This document shows positions 17,893-26,052 of a DNA stretch of 34,533 bases, in pieces. Source of the stretch: an uncultured Coriobacteriia bacterium (GTDB lineage Bacteria > Actinomycetota > Coriobacteriia > Coriobacteriales > QAMH01); assembly GCA_949879855.1 (NCBI GenBank), contig CATLBX010000006.1:1-34533 (forward strand). The letters run 5' to 3'. Under the pieces are notes generated by a model. The model was not told the DNA's origin, ran no database searches, and was given only the letters and a program-made list of their open reading frames with translations. A program made the translations under genes and the position numbers. Positions within the stretch are counted from its first letter, which is position 1. The number at the start of each line of letters is the position of its first letter.

Positions 17893-18984
17893 TTACTCGT
17901 TATGCTCCAGATACTCTTTGAAGAAAGGCAGTTCGAATGCGACTTGCCCACGGGCAGGCCTACCCACAATGCCCGCGTTCATCAAGCGCGATACGTATTG
18001 CCCGACTTGAGCTGGTGACCATTTCAACCGCTCTGCAAGATCAGAAACACGACTAGGTTCATGGTCTTCAAGCATTGCGCGGGCAAGCGCAATGTCATTA
18101 TTTGATAGCTCCCGATATGTAGCCCCGAGAACGCGCTCATTCATTTCCATCATGGCCAAATCAATTCCAAGTTGGATGTCATTGGCTGATATGCGTTCTT
18201 CTGCGGGATTCGCATCCCATGCCTGGAAACCAATCAGTTGCATTAAAAAAGGAAAGCCTCCAATAGCAGTGATTGCGTCGTGGAGGTCGCGACGTTCAAC
18301 GCTTCTTCCAGAGGTTTCAATCATTCTTAGCATCGCCGATTCAACTTCGTAATCCGGAATTGGCCCCAAACTAACTTGTCGTGCTCGACGAAGAAAAGAT
18401 ACTGTCTTGTCATTGAGAAGGCTAGATACACGGTATGGGAGGCCCGCGAGCATAAGCGCAACCTTTCGGCCTTCCCCCACAAAATGCTGATAAACCGCAA
18501 CAAGCTCTCGGAGCTCATCGAGATTCGGATCGAGTTCGTCCACAGTTATGAGAAGGCCCGTGCCTTTCTCCTGTAGCTGGGACAATAGGGTGTCCATACG
18601 CCAGCGCCAATTACTGGCCGGGGCGTTTTCCCTCCCAATCTGAACCTCCAGTATCTGAGGAATGCCAATGCCGGAAACATGGCCTCCCAACTCCTTGCCA
18701 ACGAGGTGCTCAGATTTGCGATTAGCTCCGATTTCCAAATCTGAAAGCATTCCCGGAAGCGCTGTTGTGCCAACCGTTATCCATCCGTTTTGCTCAGCCA
18801 AATTCGCCGCTTCGAGAAGCATTGTTGTCTTGCCTGTGCCTCGTGCTCCAGAAATAAGAAGTGTCAATTCCGGACGGCGTGTTTCGCTTTGAAAGGCACG
18901 CCGGAGACTCTCGAGCAGTTGGGACCTTCCGGCAAGAATAGTGGGGGTTTCGCCAAATCCAGGAGTGAAGGGGTTGGTAGTCAT
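17893..18984 (-). CDS. AAA (AAA_16/Orc1-Cdc6-like) ATP-binding protein with C-terminal winged-helix-like region, paralog 2
   Basis: MTTNPFTPGFGETPTILAGRSQLLESLRRAF; Walker A GARGTGKT; Walker B LLITVDELDP; wHTH-like SRVSDLAERLKWSPAQVGQYVSRLMNAGIVGRP. Confidence 0.85.
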   Translation of the reverse strand: MTTNPFTPGFGETPTILAGRSQLLESLRRAFQSETRRPELTLLISGARGTGKTTMLLEAANLAEQNGWITVGTTALPGMLSDLEIGANRKSEHLVGKELGGHVSGIGIPQILEVQIGRENAPASNWRWRMDTLLSQLQEKGTGLLITVDELDPNLDELRELVAVYQHFVGEGRKVALMLAGLPYRVSSLLNDKTVSFLRRARQVSLGPIPDYEVESAMLRMIETSGRSVERRDLHDAITAIGGFPFLMQLIGFQAWDANPAEERISANDIQLGIDLAMMEMNERVLGATYRELSNNDIALARAMLEDHEPSRVSDLAERLKWSPAQVGQYVSRLMNAGIVGRPARGQVAFELPFFKEYLEHNE

Positions 18985-19004
18985 CGCTTGTTCCCGTTCT
19001 GTGC

Positions 19005-19064
19005 CTATTAGAAACTATTAAAAGTTATTAAAATCTATTAAAAGTATTATGTCTATTAATAAAG
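19005..19064. repeat. Phased array of TATTA words (10-bp units ctattaaaag/ttattaaaat) upstream of ATPase 2
   Basis: TATTA starts at 19006, 19016, 19026, 19036, 19045, 19054 (spacing 10/10/10/9/9); begins 22 bp from the start codon. Confidence 0.93.
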
Positions 19065-19145
19065 TTTTTTAATGCTCGGTTTAATAATTTTGATTATTGC
19101 AGCGCACGGGCATGTTGAAATATCAGTAAAACAAACCGGGATGAT

Positions 19146-19156
19146 CCCCCCCCCCC
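19146..19156. repeat. Poly-C homopolymer (C11)
   Basis: Direct read: gat-ccccccccccc-ggcc. Confidence 0.9.
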
Positions 19157-19266
19157 GGCCCTTCGCTGTTGATAGTTCGCGAACGCGGCTACTTCATAGT
19201 AGCTACATACCAGCCATGTCCCCGCCCCACCATCTGACTGAGACGAGACTATTATGCTCAGTGAGT

Positions 19267-20301
19267 CTATTTTAGACTGCGGGCTTGAGAAAGCAGTCGT
19301 GCATTTATGCCGACAAGAGCGCCCTCATATATATGAAAGGGCAAGGGCAAATCATGGCGATCCTTGTAGAACTTCATCTGCGAAAGCAAAGTTGTCGCTA
19401 GCGCGGTCTGCTGCAAACAGATTGAAGAAACTTCTTGAGAATATGCCATTCGATTCACAGTGTCGAAGCACTTGTCTATATTCCTGCTAATTAAATCAGT
19501 GTCGCTCCGTACTTCCACCAGCGCATCATAGAGAAGGTGCTGGTTATTTTGAATCGCATGCAGGGCCTGCAAAGCTTGTTCTGAATTATCAATCAAGCGG
19601 TCCAATCGGACTTCAAGCTCATATTGATTGTAGGCTTCGCCAAGCTCGGAAAATCTACCCGAGTCAAAATACTCATATAGCTGACAAACAGCTGGAAGCG
19701 ATTGATATTTTCTGTATATTGGACCATCGGAATAGTACTCATAAAGCATTCGCTCGCACACTGCCTTGAGCTCGCTGATTGGCAACGAACCAGATTGGAA
19801 ATCTGCAGTTGTTTCTGCATCAATTTTTTTCTCTTGGGCAATGTCAGATTCCCATTTCTCCTTTGCCGATTTATTTTCCCTTTTTTTCGCTTCACTTTTT
19901 CTCATGCTATTCGATGCACCTATTTCCCATGAAATCAATGCTCCTATGCCCGCGCCAATGGCTGCACATATGACAGCCGCAATGGCAAAAACAAAAAAGT
20001 TTCCAAGCCATACGATTGAGTTATCGCTCGTTTCAACGATCTGCCATTCGCTAATAAACTCAAAAGCGAACCCTATAATTCCGCCAATCACAGCACCAAT
20101 ATTTCTTGCGCTTAAATCGGCTTTGGCTTTTTCTCGCTCAATATTCGCATTGGGTGGTTTGAAATCGGGATACTCCTTGTTTTCCATTTGGAGAATCCTG
20201 CAATTAACGTGCTTTTCCAGCTCGTCCAATTTCATGAGCATGACTTCGAGGTCACGCGCGGTCTTTAGATATTCGAGTATCTCATCTTTGTCGTTTTTCA
20301 A
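19267..20301 (-). CDS. Hypothetical membrane protein with glycine-zipper-like TM helices and coiled-coil regions (344 aa)
   Basis: IGAVIGGIIGFAFEFI and FFVFAIAAVICAAIGAGIGALISWEIGA TM segments; soluble helical C-terminal region. Confidence 0.75.
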   Translation of the reverse strand: MKNDKDEILEYLKTARDLEVMLMKLDELEKHVNCRILQMENKEYPDFKPPNANIEREKAKADLSARNIGAVIGGIIGFAFEFISEWQIVETSDNSIVWLGNFFVFAIAAVICAAIGAGIGALISWEIGASNSMRKSEAKKRENKSAKEKWESDIAQEKKIDAETTADFQSGSLPISELKAVCERMLYEYYSDGPIYRKYQSLPAVCQLYEYFDSGRFSELGEAYNQYELEVRLDRLIDNSEQALQALHAIQNNQHLLYDALVEVRSDTDLISRNIDKCFDTVNRMAYSQEVSSICLQQTALATTLLSQMKFYKDRHDLPLPFHIYEGALVGINARLLSQARSLK

Positions 20302-20407
20302 ATGAGGTCTCCGATAATGCCTATAACCATATGAAACTCGATACAGTCAGTAATGTGAGAGTAAAACTCACGCGAATGATATGGATTTATTCAATGGGAG
20401 CGAATAT

Positions 20408-20521
20408 TTACTTCGCTTTGCCTGATCCCCCACAATTAGGACAAGTAGTGAACTTCTCACCATCAGCTGTTTTTACCCTTACGAGGCCTTTCCCGTTACA
20501 GCGGGGACAATTATTGGCCAT
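20408..20521 (-). CDS. 37-aa mini-protein with two CxxCxGxG (DnaJ-type zinc-ribbon) motifs
   Basis: Minus translation MANNCPRCNGKGLVRVKTADGEKFTTCPNCGGSGKAK*; GGAGAGGAATGAACA-ATG RBS. Below the ORF-track size cutoff. Confidence 0.72.
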   Translation of the reverse strand: MANNCPRCNGKGLVRVKTADGEKFTTCPNCGGSGKAK

Positions 20522-20623
20522 TGTTCATTCCTCTCCTGAAAGCCGTCATGAATTAGGCGGTACTTGTGCTACCTTGATTAGGAACCCGGGCAAAGAAGCT
20601 TAAGCTTCGCTGGTTCAACTAAT

Positions 20624-20809
20624 TTATTTTCCAGCGCAATACATCATGCACTTGCAGCCACAGGGAGTACCAGGCTGCGCACTGTAAGGCTGACAGATAG
20701 TGCCGCAGGGCGCCATGCCAGCATTATGTGACATCTGTACGGCGGCCATAGATATAAAGCCAGATGATCTACCGGCACCTATGTCCAAACCTTCTCGAAT
20801 AACTGTCAT
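20624..20809 (-). CDS. Cys-rich RiPP precursor-like peptide (61 aa)
   Basis: MTVIREGLDIGAGRSSGFISMAAVQMSHNAGMAPCGTICQPYSAQPGTPCGCKCMMYCAGK; all six Cys in the C-terminal 29 residues; AAAGGA RBS; directly upstream of (co-directional with) the rSAM gene. Confidence 0.8.
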   Translation of the reverse strand: MTVIREGLDIGAGRSSGFISMAAVQMSHNAGMAPCGTICQPYSAQPGTPCGCKCMMYCAGK

Positions 20810-20827
20810 TGCCAATCCTTTCTCTCG

Positions 20828-22120
20828 TTAGAATGATCTATCAATATGGGATTTACACCCCAAGAGATAGCCTGCTGCGTCAACAATTGCATCCGTGATG
20901 AATGCAATATGCGGACAACGCTTTAATCCGAAGTTCAGTGTCTCGGCGGCATAGCACCCAGCTTGGCAGCTCGGCAAAAACACGCACTTTCGACATTTTG
21001 CGGGAATATTCGGGGATGCCCATTCAACCATAGCCTCGTTAAACAAAACGCCTTCAAATACGTTCCCGATCCGCTGTCTGCCCTCAGTTAGCAGATGCTC
21101 GCACTTAAATACGTCTCCTGAAGGGTCAATTACAAAGTTGTTAATCATCTGAGCCGAGCATGTAGCGTTGTTGAAATTCAGTGGAAGCCCATCGACTGTC
21201 TGAATAAAGCCCGCATCAATCATTGCGTAAAATACGCTCTTGTATATTTCGCTCAGGTCATCTTCCGTGAAAAAGTCTTCTTGATTGCCGCTTCCGTACA
21301 GCGGAGCAGCATAAAGCATCACCGTGTCCAGCCCCTTGTATCTCTCTCCAAGAAGAGGAATTAGATTCAGGCAGTCTCGATAATTCCTTCTATCAATATT
21401 CAGGCGTATTAGAAGTTTGGCACCTTGCTCGACGAATGCATCCATAGCCAAAAGCACGCTATCAAAAGTCACGTCTTTCGAAATATACGCCTTCCTCCGC
21501 AAGTGCTCTTCAGCCAACCCATCCAAAGTGACTTGAGCCTGAGAAACTCTGCAATCGTGAACAAGCAGACGAACGACATCGGCTGTTGCCAAAGTTGCAT
21601 TTGTAATAATGTCAGACGTATATCCAATGCCGTGTTTCTCCGACATGTCTATAATCTGATTCGAAAGTTCGTAAATCCGATCAATCTCGAGCATAGGTTC
21701 GCCACCGAACCATGTTACGTGTACGTTGTCAACCATGCCCATGTAGCTCTCGATGAAAGACGGAATCGCCTTTGCGACCGCATCCTTCATGCAAACGGCT
21801 TTGTAAGACTGTTCATAACAGTAAAAGCAGCGTGCATTACAGGCTGTTGTTGGCAATATCTGGAAACCGGCAAATCGTGTCGAGTAATTGTTCATGCGCT
21901 GAATAGCTAAGACTTTCTCAATCTCGTCTTCTTCTGCAGGTACGACAAACCCATTCTCCATAGCCATGCGCAGCAGATCAGGATCTACGAACTCGCAGCT
22001 CTTAATCTGCTTGTATTCTGATCTTTCAATTACGGCGACAGCTGAAGTAACCAGGTTATATAAAAACACCTGGTCAACAATCATGCCGGAATGGTTATAT
22101 CTTGACGCCTTGTAATTCAT
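20828..22120 (-). CDS. Radical SAM/SPASM domain peptide maturase
   Basis: LPTTACNARCFYCYEQ (CxxxCxxC), TWFGGEPML, C-terminal Cys set CSAQMINNFVIDPSGDVFKCEHL...CRKCVFLPSCQAGCYA...CPH. Confidence 0.93.
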   Translation of the reverse strand: MNYKASRYNHSGMIVDQVFLYNLVTSAVAVIERSEYKQIKSCEFVDPDLLRMAMENGFVVPAEEDEIEKVLAIQRMNNYSTRFAGFQILPTTACNARCFYCYEQSYKAVCMKDAVAKAIPSFIESYMGMVDNVHVTWFGGEPMLEIDRIYELSNQIIDMSEKHGIGYTSDIITNATLATADVVRLLVHDCRVSQAQVTLDGLAEEHLRRKAYISKDVTFDSVLLAMDAFVEQGAKLLIRLNIDRRNYRDCLNLIPLLGERYKGLDTVMLYAAPLYGSGNQEDFFTEDDLSEIYKSVFYAMIDAGFIQTVDGLPLNFNNATCSAQMINNFVIDPSGDVFKCEHLLTEGRQRIGNVFEGVLFNEAMVEWASPNIPAKCRKCVFLPSCQAGCYAAETLNFGLKRCPHIAFITDAIVDAAGYLLGCKSHIDRSF

Positions 22121-22231
22121 TCGTTTGGGCTTTCGTTTTTGTTTCCGACGATAGTCCTACAGCTTCCCTCTTCTCACCTAAATGCTGCATTTCATGTTTT
22201 CGTACCGGCCGTTTAGCACAGTTAAAGCCAA

Positions 22232-22717
22232 TTACTCTGCCCAACTCTCGATTACCTGTTGAATCGTTTGAAGCAGGGCGCCGTAGTACATGCCTTCTTC
22301 CTCGACAGCATTCTGATCTGTCACCGCTTTCTGCAAGGCGCCTGTAATCGAGAACATACCCTTGCTTTCAGCAGAGTTCATGCGTTGCATTGCAGAGGAA
22401 GGGGTGCCTTGCTGCACGACATCTATTGCCAGAATTCCTGCGTTTTTATTTATTCCCACCAGATAACGCGCCCAGTCAGCATGATCAGGAAAAGAAAATT
22501 CGACGCCCGGGAAAACTTTACTGTTCAGGAGCCCGCCAATGGTGATATCAGTTTTGGAGGCGTCTACGGTGATGCCATACTGGTTCCCCATGGATTCCTT
22601 AACATCATTGGCTAAGCTCTCCGCAAGAGCATCTTGATTAATATCAGCGGCACCGCCGAAATTTGTACCCCATTGATGGAACGGATTCTGCGAGAGTGGT
22701 TTCTTGAATTTCGGCAT
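22232..22717 (-). CDS. Hypothetical protein (161 aa), first gene of the rSAM cassette
   Basis: MPKFKKPLSQNPFHQWGTNFGGAADINQDALAESLANDVKESMGNQYGITVDASK...; AAAGGA RBS; same strand as rSAM and precursor. Confidence 0.75.
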   Translation of the reverse strand: MPKFKKPLSQNPFHQWGTNFGGAADINQDALAESLANDVKESMGNQYGITVDASKTDITIGGLLNSKVFPGVEFSFPDHADWARYLVGINKNAGILAIDVVQQGTPSSAMQRMNSAESKGMFSITGALQKAVTDQNAVEEEGMYYGALLQTIQQVIESWAE

Positions 22718-22771
22718 TTCTAATCCTTTCAGGTCATGCAGTAAACCCGATACTCTGGGTCAAAAAGGCAA

Positions 22772-22806
22772 GCTATATATTTATAGAAACGCTATAAATA
22801 TATAGC
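22772..22806. promoter_or_regulatory. Perfect palindromic candidate operator (15-5-15)
   Basis: gctatatatttatag-aaacg-ctataaatatatagc; abuts a minus-strand TATAAT (22808-22813) with TTGCAA (22829-22834) upstream. Confidence 0.8.
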
Positions 22807-22978
22807 AATTATAAATCATCATCAAGGTTTGCAAATAAAAAGGGATATATTTAAGTGCGATTATTAGCTGGTTTTCTTATCAAATAATAACCAATTTTTT
22901 ATGACGCTATTTATATTATGTGGATTAGTAATTGCTATTCAGATTACATCGACATTCCTACCTTCCAAGGAGCTGTCG

Positions 22979-23443
22979 ATGGATATCCGGAAGACGTTTG
23001 CAAACAATATAAGGGAATACCGCAAAGCCACGGGGTTAACCCAAGAGGGGCTTGCAGAATTGAGCGGCCTACATAGAACTTATATTGGAGGTATTGAGCA
23101 GGGCCGTATAAATGTTAGCTTAAACAACGTATCGAAAATTGCCGAGGCCCTCAACATTAGCCCATCTTTGCTGTTTATGAATCCCGCTGGTTCTGCAGCT
23201 GAAGTAGTTAAGAACATAAACGGCGAAGATAATTGTGCCCTGACTTACTACGCTCTTTGCAAATTCAGAGAAAACGAAGCCACTGTTCAACCACTAAACA
23301 TGGTTGATGTAGATATTGATACGCAAATTCTCTACTCTCTCATTCGCGATGGTGTAGACGACACCGAGGAGCTTGCTCAAAAGATGAAAACCACTCGGCT
23401 GCGCATACTCGATTATTTAAGTAATCACTGCCGTACAAGCTAA
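22979..23443 (+). CDS. XRE-family transcriptional regulator with C-terminal extension, divergent from the rSAM cassette
   Basis: MDIRKTFANNIREYRKATGLTQEGLAELSGLHRTYIGGIEQGRINVSLNNVSKIAEALNISPSLLF; AAGGAG RBS before the ATG at 22979. Confidence 0.9.
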   Translation: MDIRKTFANNIREYRKATGLTQEGLAELSGLHRTYIGGIEQGRINVSLNNVSKIAEALNISPSLLFMNPAGSAAEVVKNINGEDNCALTYYALCKFRENEATVQPLNMVDVDIDTQILYSLIRDGVDDTEELAQKMKTTRLRILDYLSNHCRTS

Positions 23444-23520
23444 GCAGAGGCCCTTCCGTTATGCGATCCTGCAGTCGTCTCAACCAAAATGATACAGGGC
23501 CTTGACACGCGACCTGTCGT

Positions 23521-23564
23521 GAGGTTCCTCAGCTCCGCTTCGGCGCGCTCGGGGTAACAAGACA
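23521..23564. repeat. Divergent copy of the GAGRTTYCTC...GACA dispersed repeat, 3' of proB
   Basis: gaggttcctcagctccgcttcggcgcgctcggggtaacaagaca. Confidence 0.55.
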
Positions 23565-23567
23565 GAG

Positions 23568-24638
23568 CTAGAAGATGACGAGCTCGTCGCGGTTGATGAA
23601 CTCGCGCTCGCCGTGTTTGCCGAGCAACCCGGAGAGCTCATCAGCAGCGTATCCGGCAAGTCCACGGCCGATGATGCGACCCTGCAAGTCGACGACATCG
23701 ACCGGGTCGCCCGCCACAAACGCACCCTCGACCGACGAGATGCCCACGGGCAGCAGCGAGCCGCCGTGATTGAGCAGCGCGTTGCAGGCTCCATCATCGC
23801 AGGCCACGCGACCCTTGACCTTGCCGCCGAGCGCAATCCACGACTTGCGTGCCGCCAGGCCGTTCGAGCTCTCGTCGAAGAAGGTCGTGCCGACCTGACG
23901 CCCGTGTACCGCATCGGTGATGGCTCCGCGGCGATGGCCCTCGCAGATGACCATCGGAATGCCGGCCGCCATGAGCACGCGCGCGGCCGCAATCTTGGTG
24001 AGCATGCCGCCCGAACCGCTGCGGCTGCCGACACCCCCGGCGCCATTCTCGATTTCCTCGCTCATCTTGCTCACCGTGTTGAGCAACTCGGCGTCCTCGT
24101 TCTTGCGCGGGTCGGCCGTATACAGACCGTCGATATCGCTCAGCAGAACCACGAGGTCGGCGTTCACGGAGGTCGCGACCATGGCCGCGAGCGTATCGTT
24201 GTCGCCGAAGCGAATCTCCTCGACGGCAACGGTATCGTTCTCGTTGATGATGGGCACCACGCCGAGCTCGAGCAGGCGCTCAATCGTGTCGCGCGCATGC
24301 AGGTAGGATTCGCGCTGACCCGTGGTCGCGCGCGTCATGAGGATCTGGCCCACCGTCACGCCAAAGCAGGCGAAGGTGTCGGTGTACTGGCGGATGAGGC
24401 CGACCTGGCCAATCGAGGCTGCGGCCTGCAGCGTGGGCATGTCGTCGGGACGATCACCGTGGATGCCGAGCACCTCGAGGCCGAGCGCGATGGAACCCGA
24501 GGACACGATGATGGGCTGAATGCCCTCGTCGTGCATGAGGTTGGCGCATTCCGAGGCAAGGTGCCCCACGAAGACAGCGTCGACCTTCCCGTCCTTCACG
24601 AGGGTGGACGAGCCAATCTTGATTACCACGCGTTTCAT
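23568..24638 (-). CDS. proB: Glutamate 5-kinase (with PUA domain)
   Basis: MKRVVIKIGSSTLVKDGKVD; IIVSSGSIALGLE; PIINENDTVAVEEIRFGDNDTLAAMVA; LLSDIDGLYTADPR; GSGGMLTKIAAARVLMAAGIPMVI. Confidence 0.97.
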   Translation of the reverse strand: MKRVVIKIGSSTLVKDGKVDAVFVGHLASECANLMHDEGIQPIIVSSGSIALGLEVLGIHGDRPDDMPTLQAAASIGQVGLIRQYTDTFACFGVTVGQILMTRATTGQRESYLHARDTIERLLELGVVPIINENDTVAVEEIRFGDNDTLAAMVATSVNADLVVLLSDIDGLYTADPRKNEDAELLNTVSKMSEEIENGAGGVGSRSGSGGMLTKIAAARVLMAAGIPMVICEGHRRGAITDAVHGRQVGTTFFDESSNGLAARKSWIALGGKVKGRVACDDGACNALLNHGGSLLPVGISSVEGAFVAGDPVDVVDLQGRIIGRGLAGYAADELSGLLGKHGEREFINRDELVIF

Positions 24639-24641
24639 CGT

Positions 24642-26051
24642 CTAGCCCTCTCGGTCAATGATGTTATCGAATTCCTCGTCGCCCCAGCCCGCAGGCTCGA
24701 ACTCGAAGGCGATGTCCATGATGCGCACCTCGTCGCCGGCATGCGCGCCCGCCGCGGTAAGCGCACGCTCGACACCGGCACGCTCCATGCGGCGCTGGAG
24801 AAAGGCGACGGCCTCGTCGTTATCCCATTCGGTCTGAACGACCATGCGCTCGACGCCGCGTCCATGCACGCGCCAGGCATGCGGCTCCTCTTCCTCGACC
24901 TCGATGGCGCGGTCACGCTCGAGGCGCTTGTGCTCCCAAATCTGGTCGTACTCGGGCATCGGGTCTTCGGCCGCCTGCTCGCGCAGACGATGGACCTCGG
25001 TTGCCGTTGCCGCGATGAGCGAGTCAATGCCCGTCTGCGTCACGGCGCTCACCGCGAAAAACGGGATGGGATTAGCGATGTCGATGCCATCGTCGAGCAG
25101 GCGCTCGGAAAGTTCCTCGCTTTCGGCCTTCACATGTGCGCGCAGACGCTCGAGGTTTTCCTCGGTGCCGGGCACGTCGACCTTGTTGCCCACAACGATG
25201 ACGGGACGATCCGCAAGCTCGGGTGCATAGAGGCGCAGCTCGCGTTTGATGATTTCGTAATCCTCGACCGGGTCGCGCCCCTCGAGGCCACCCGTCAGGT
25301 CGACAACGTGCAAGATGAGCGCCGTGCGCTCGACATGGCGCAGGAACTCGTGACCGAGGCCCTTGCCCTCGGCAGCGCCCTCGATAAGACCGGGAACGTC
25401 GGCCACCGTGAAGCTCAGGTCGCCGTAGCGCACCATGCCGAGATTGGGCGTGAGCGTCGTGAACGGATAATCAGCAATCTTGGGACGCGCGGCCGACATG
25501 CAGGCGATGAGCGAGCTCTTGCCCACCGACGGCATGCCCACGAGCGCGGCATCGGCCATGAGCTTCATCTCGAGCTCGATCCAGAACGGCTCGGTCGGCT
25601 CGCCCAGCTCGGAGAACGAAGGGGCACGCCTCGTCGGCGTGACGAAGTGCGTATTGCCGCGACCGCCGCGACCGCCCTTGGCGACGATTACGCGCTCGCC
25701 GTTGTGCGTGAGGTCCGCGATTTCCTCGCTCGGCTCGAGGTCTTCGTCGAGCAGGCGCACGACCGTGCCCACGGGCACCTTGAGGATGAGGTCCTCGCCA
25801 TTCGCGCCGTGCATGCGCTTGCCCTGGCCATGCGTGCCCTTCTGCGCCTTGAAGTGGTGCTTGTAGCGATAGTCGATGAGCGTGGAGACCGTAGCATCCG
25901 CGACGATGACAATATCGCCTCCGCGTCCACCATCGCCGCCATCCGGGCCGCCCTTGGGGACATGGGCCTCGCGGCGAAACGAGGTGCAGCCGGCACCGCC
26001 GTTGCCAGACTTGACCTGGATGCGTACCTGGTCGGTGAAAGTCCCCGCCAT
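24642..26051 (-). CDS. obgE: GTPase Obg
   Basis: MAGTFTDQVRIQVKSGNGGAGCTSFRREAHVPKGGPDGGDGGRGGDIVIVAD; ADAALVGMPSVGKSSLI; FTVADVPGLIEGAAEGKGLGHEFLRHVERT; C-terminal Obg domain. Confidence 0.98.
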   Translation of the reverse strand: MAGTFTDQVRIQVKSGNGGAGCTSFRREAHVPKGGPDGGDGGRGGDIVIVADATVSTLIDYRYKHHFKAQKGTHGQGKRMHGANGEDLILKVPVGTVVRLLDEDLEPSEEIADLTHNGERVIVAKGGRGGRGNTHFVTPTRRAPSFSELGEPTEPFWIELEMKLMADAALVGMPSVGKSSLIACMSAARPKIADYPFTTLTPNLGMVRYGDLSFTVADVPGLIEGAAEGKGLGHEFLRHVERTALILHVVDLTGGLEGRDPVEDYEIIKRELRLYAPELADRPVIVVGNKVDVPGTEENLERLRAHVKAESEELSERLLDDGIDIANPIPFFAVSAVTQTGIDSLIAATATEVHRLREQAAEDPMPEYDQIWEHKRLERDRAIEVEEEEPHAWRVHGRGVERMVVQTEWDNDEAVAFLQRRMERAGVERALTAAGAHAGDEVRIMDIAFEFEPAGWGDEEFDNIIDREG

Positions 26052-26052
26052 G

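Noticed and set aside
19072-19275. 67-aa + ORF crossing the C11 tract
   Set aside because: Low-complexity translation with no clear RBS or domain; treated as noncoding.
20595-20608. gaagcttaagcttc palindrome as terminator between precursor and mini-protein genes
   Set aside because: Short stem with weak T-run; insufficient to call, though RNA processing there is possible.
22125-22217. Possible 31-aa ORF between the 161-aa gene and the rSAM gene as a second precursor (MQHLGEKREAVGLSSETKTKAQTNELQGVKI)
   Set aside because: Overlaps the rSAM start, has no Cys and no clear RBS.
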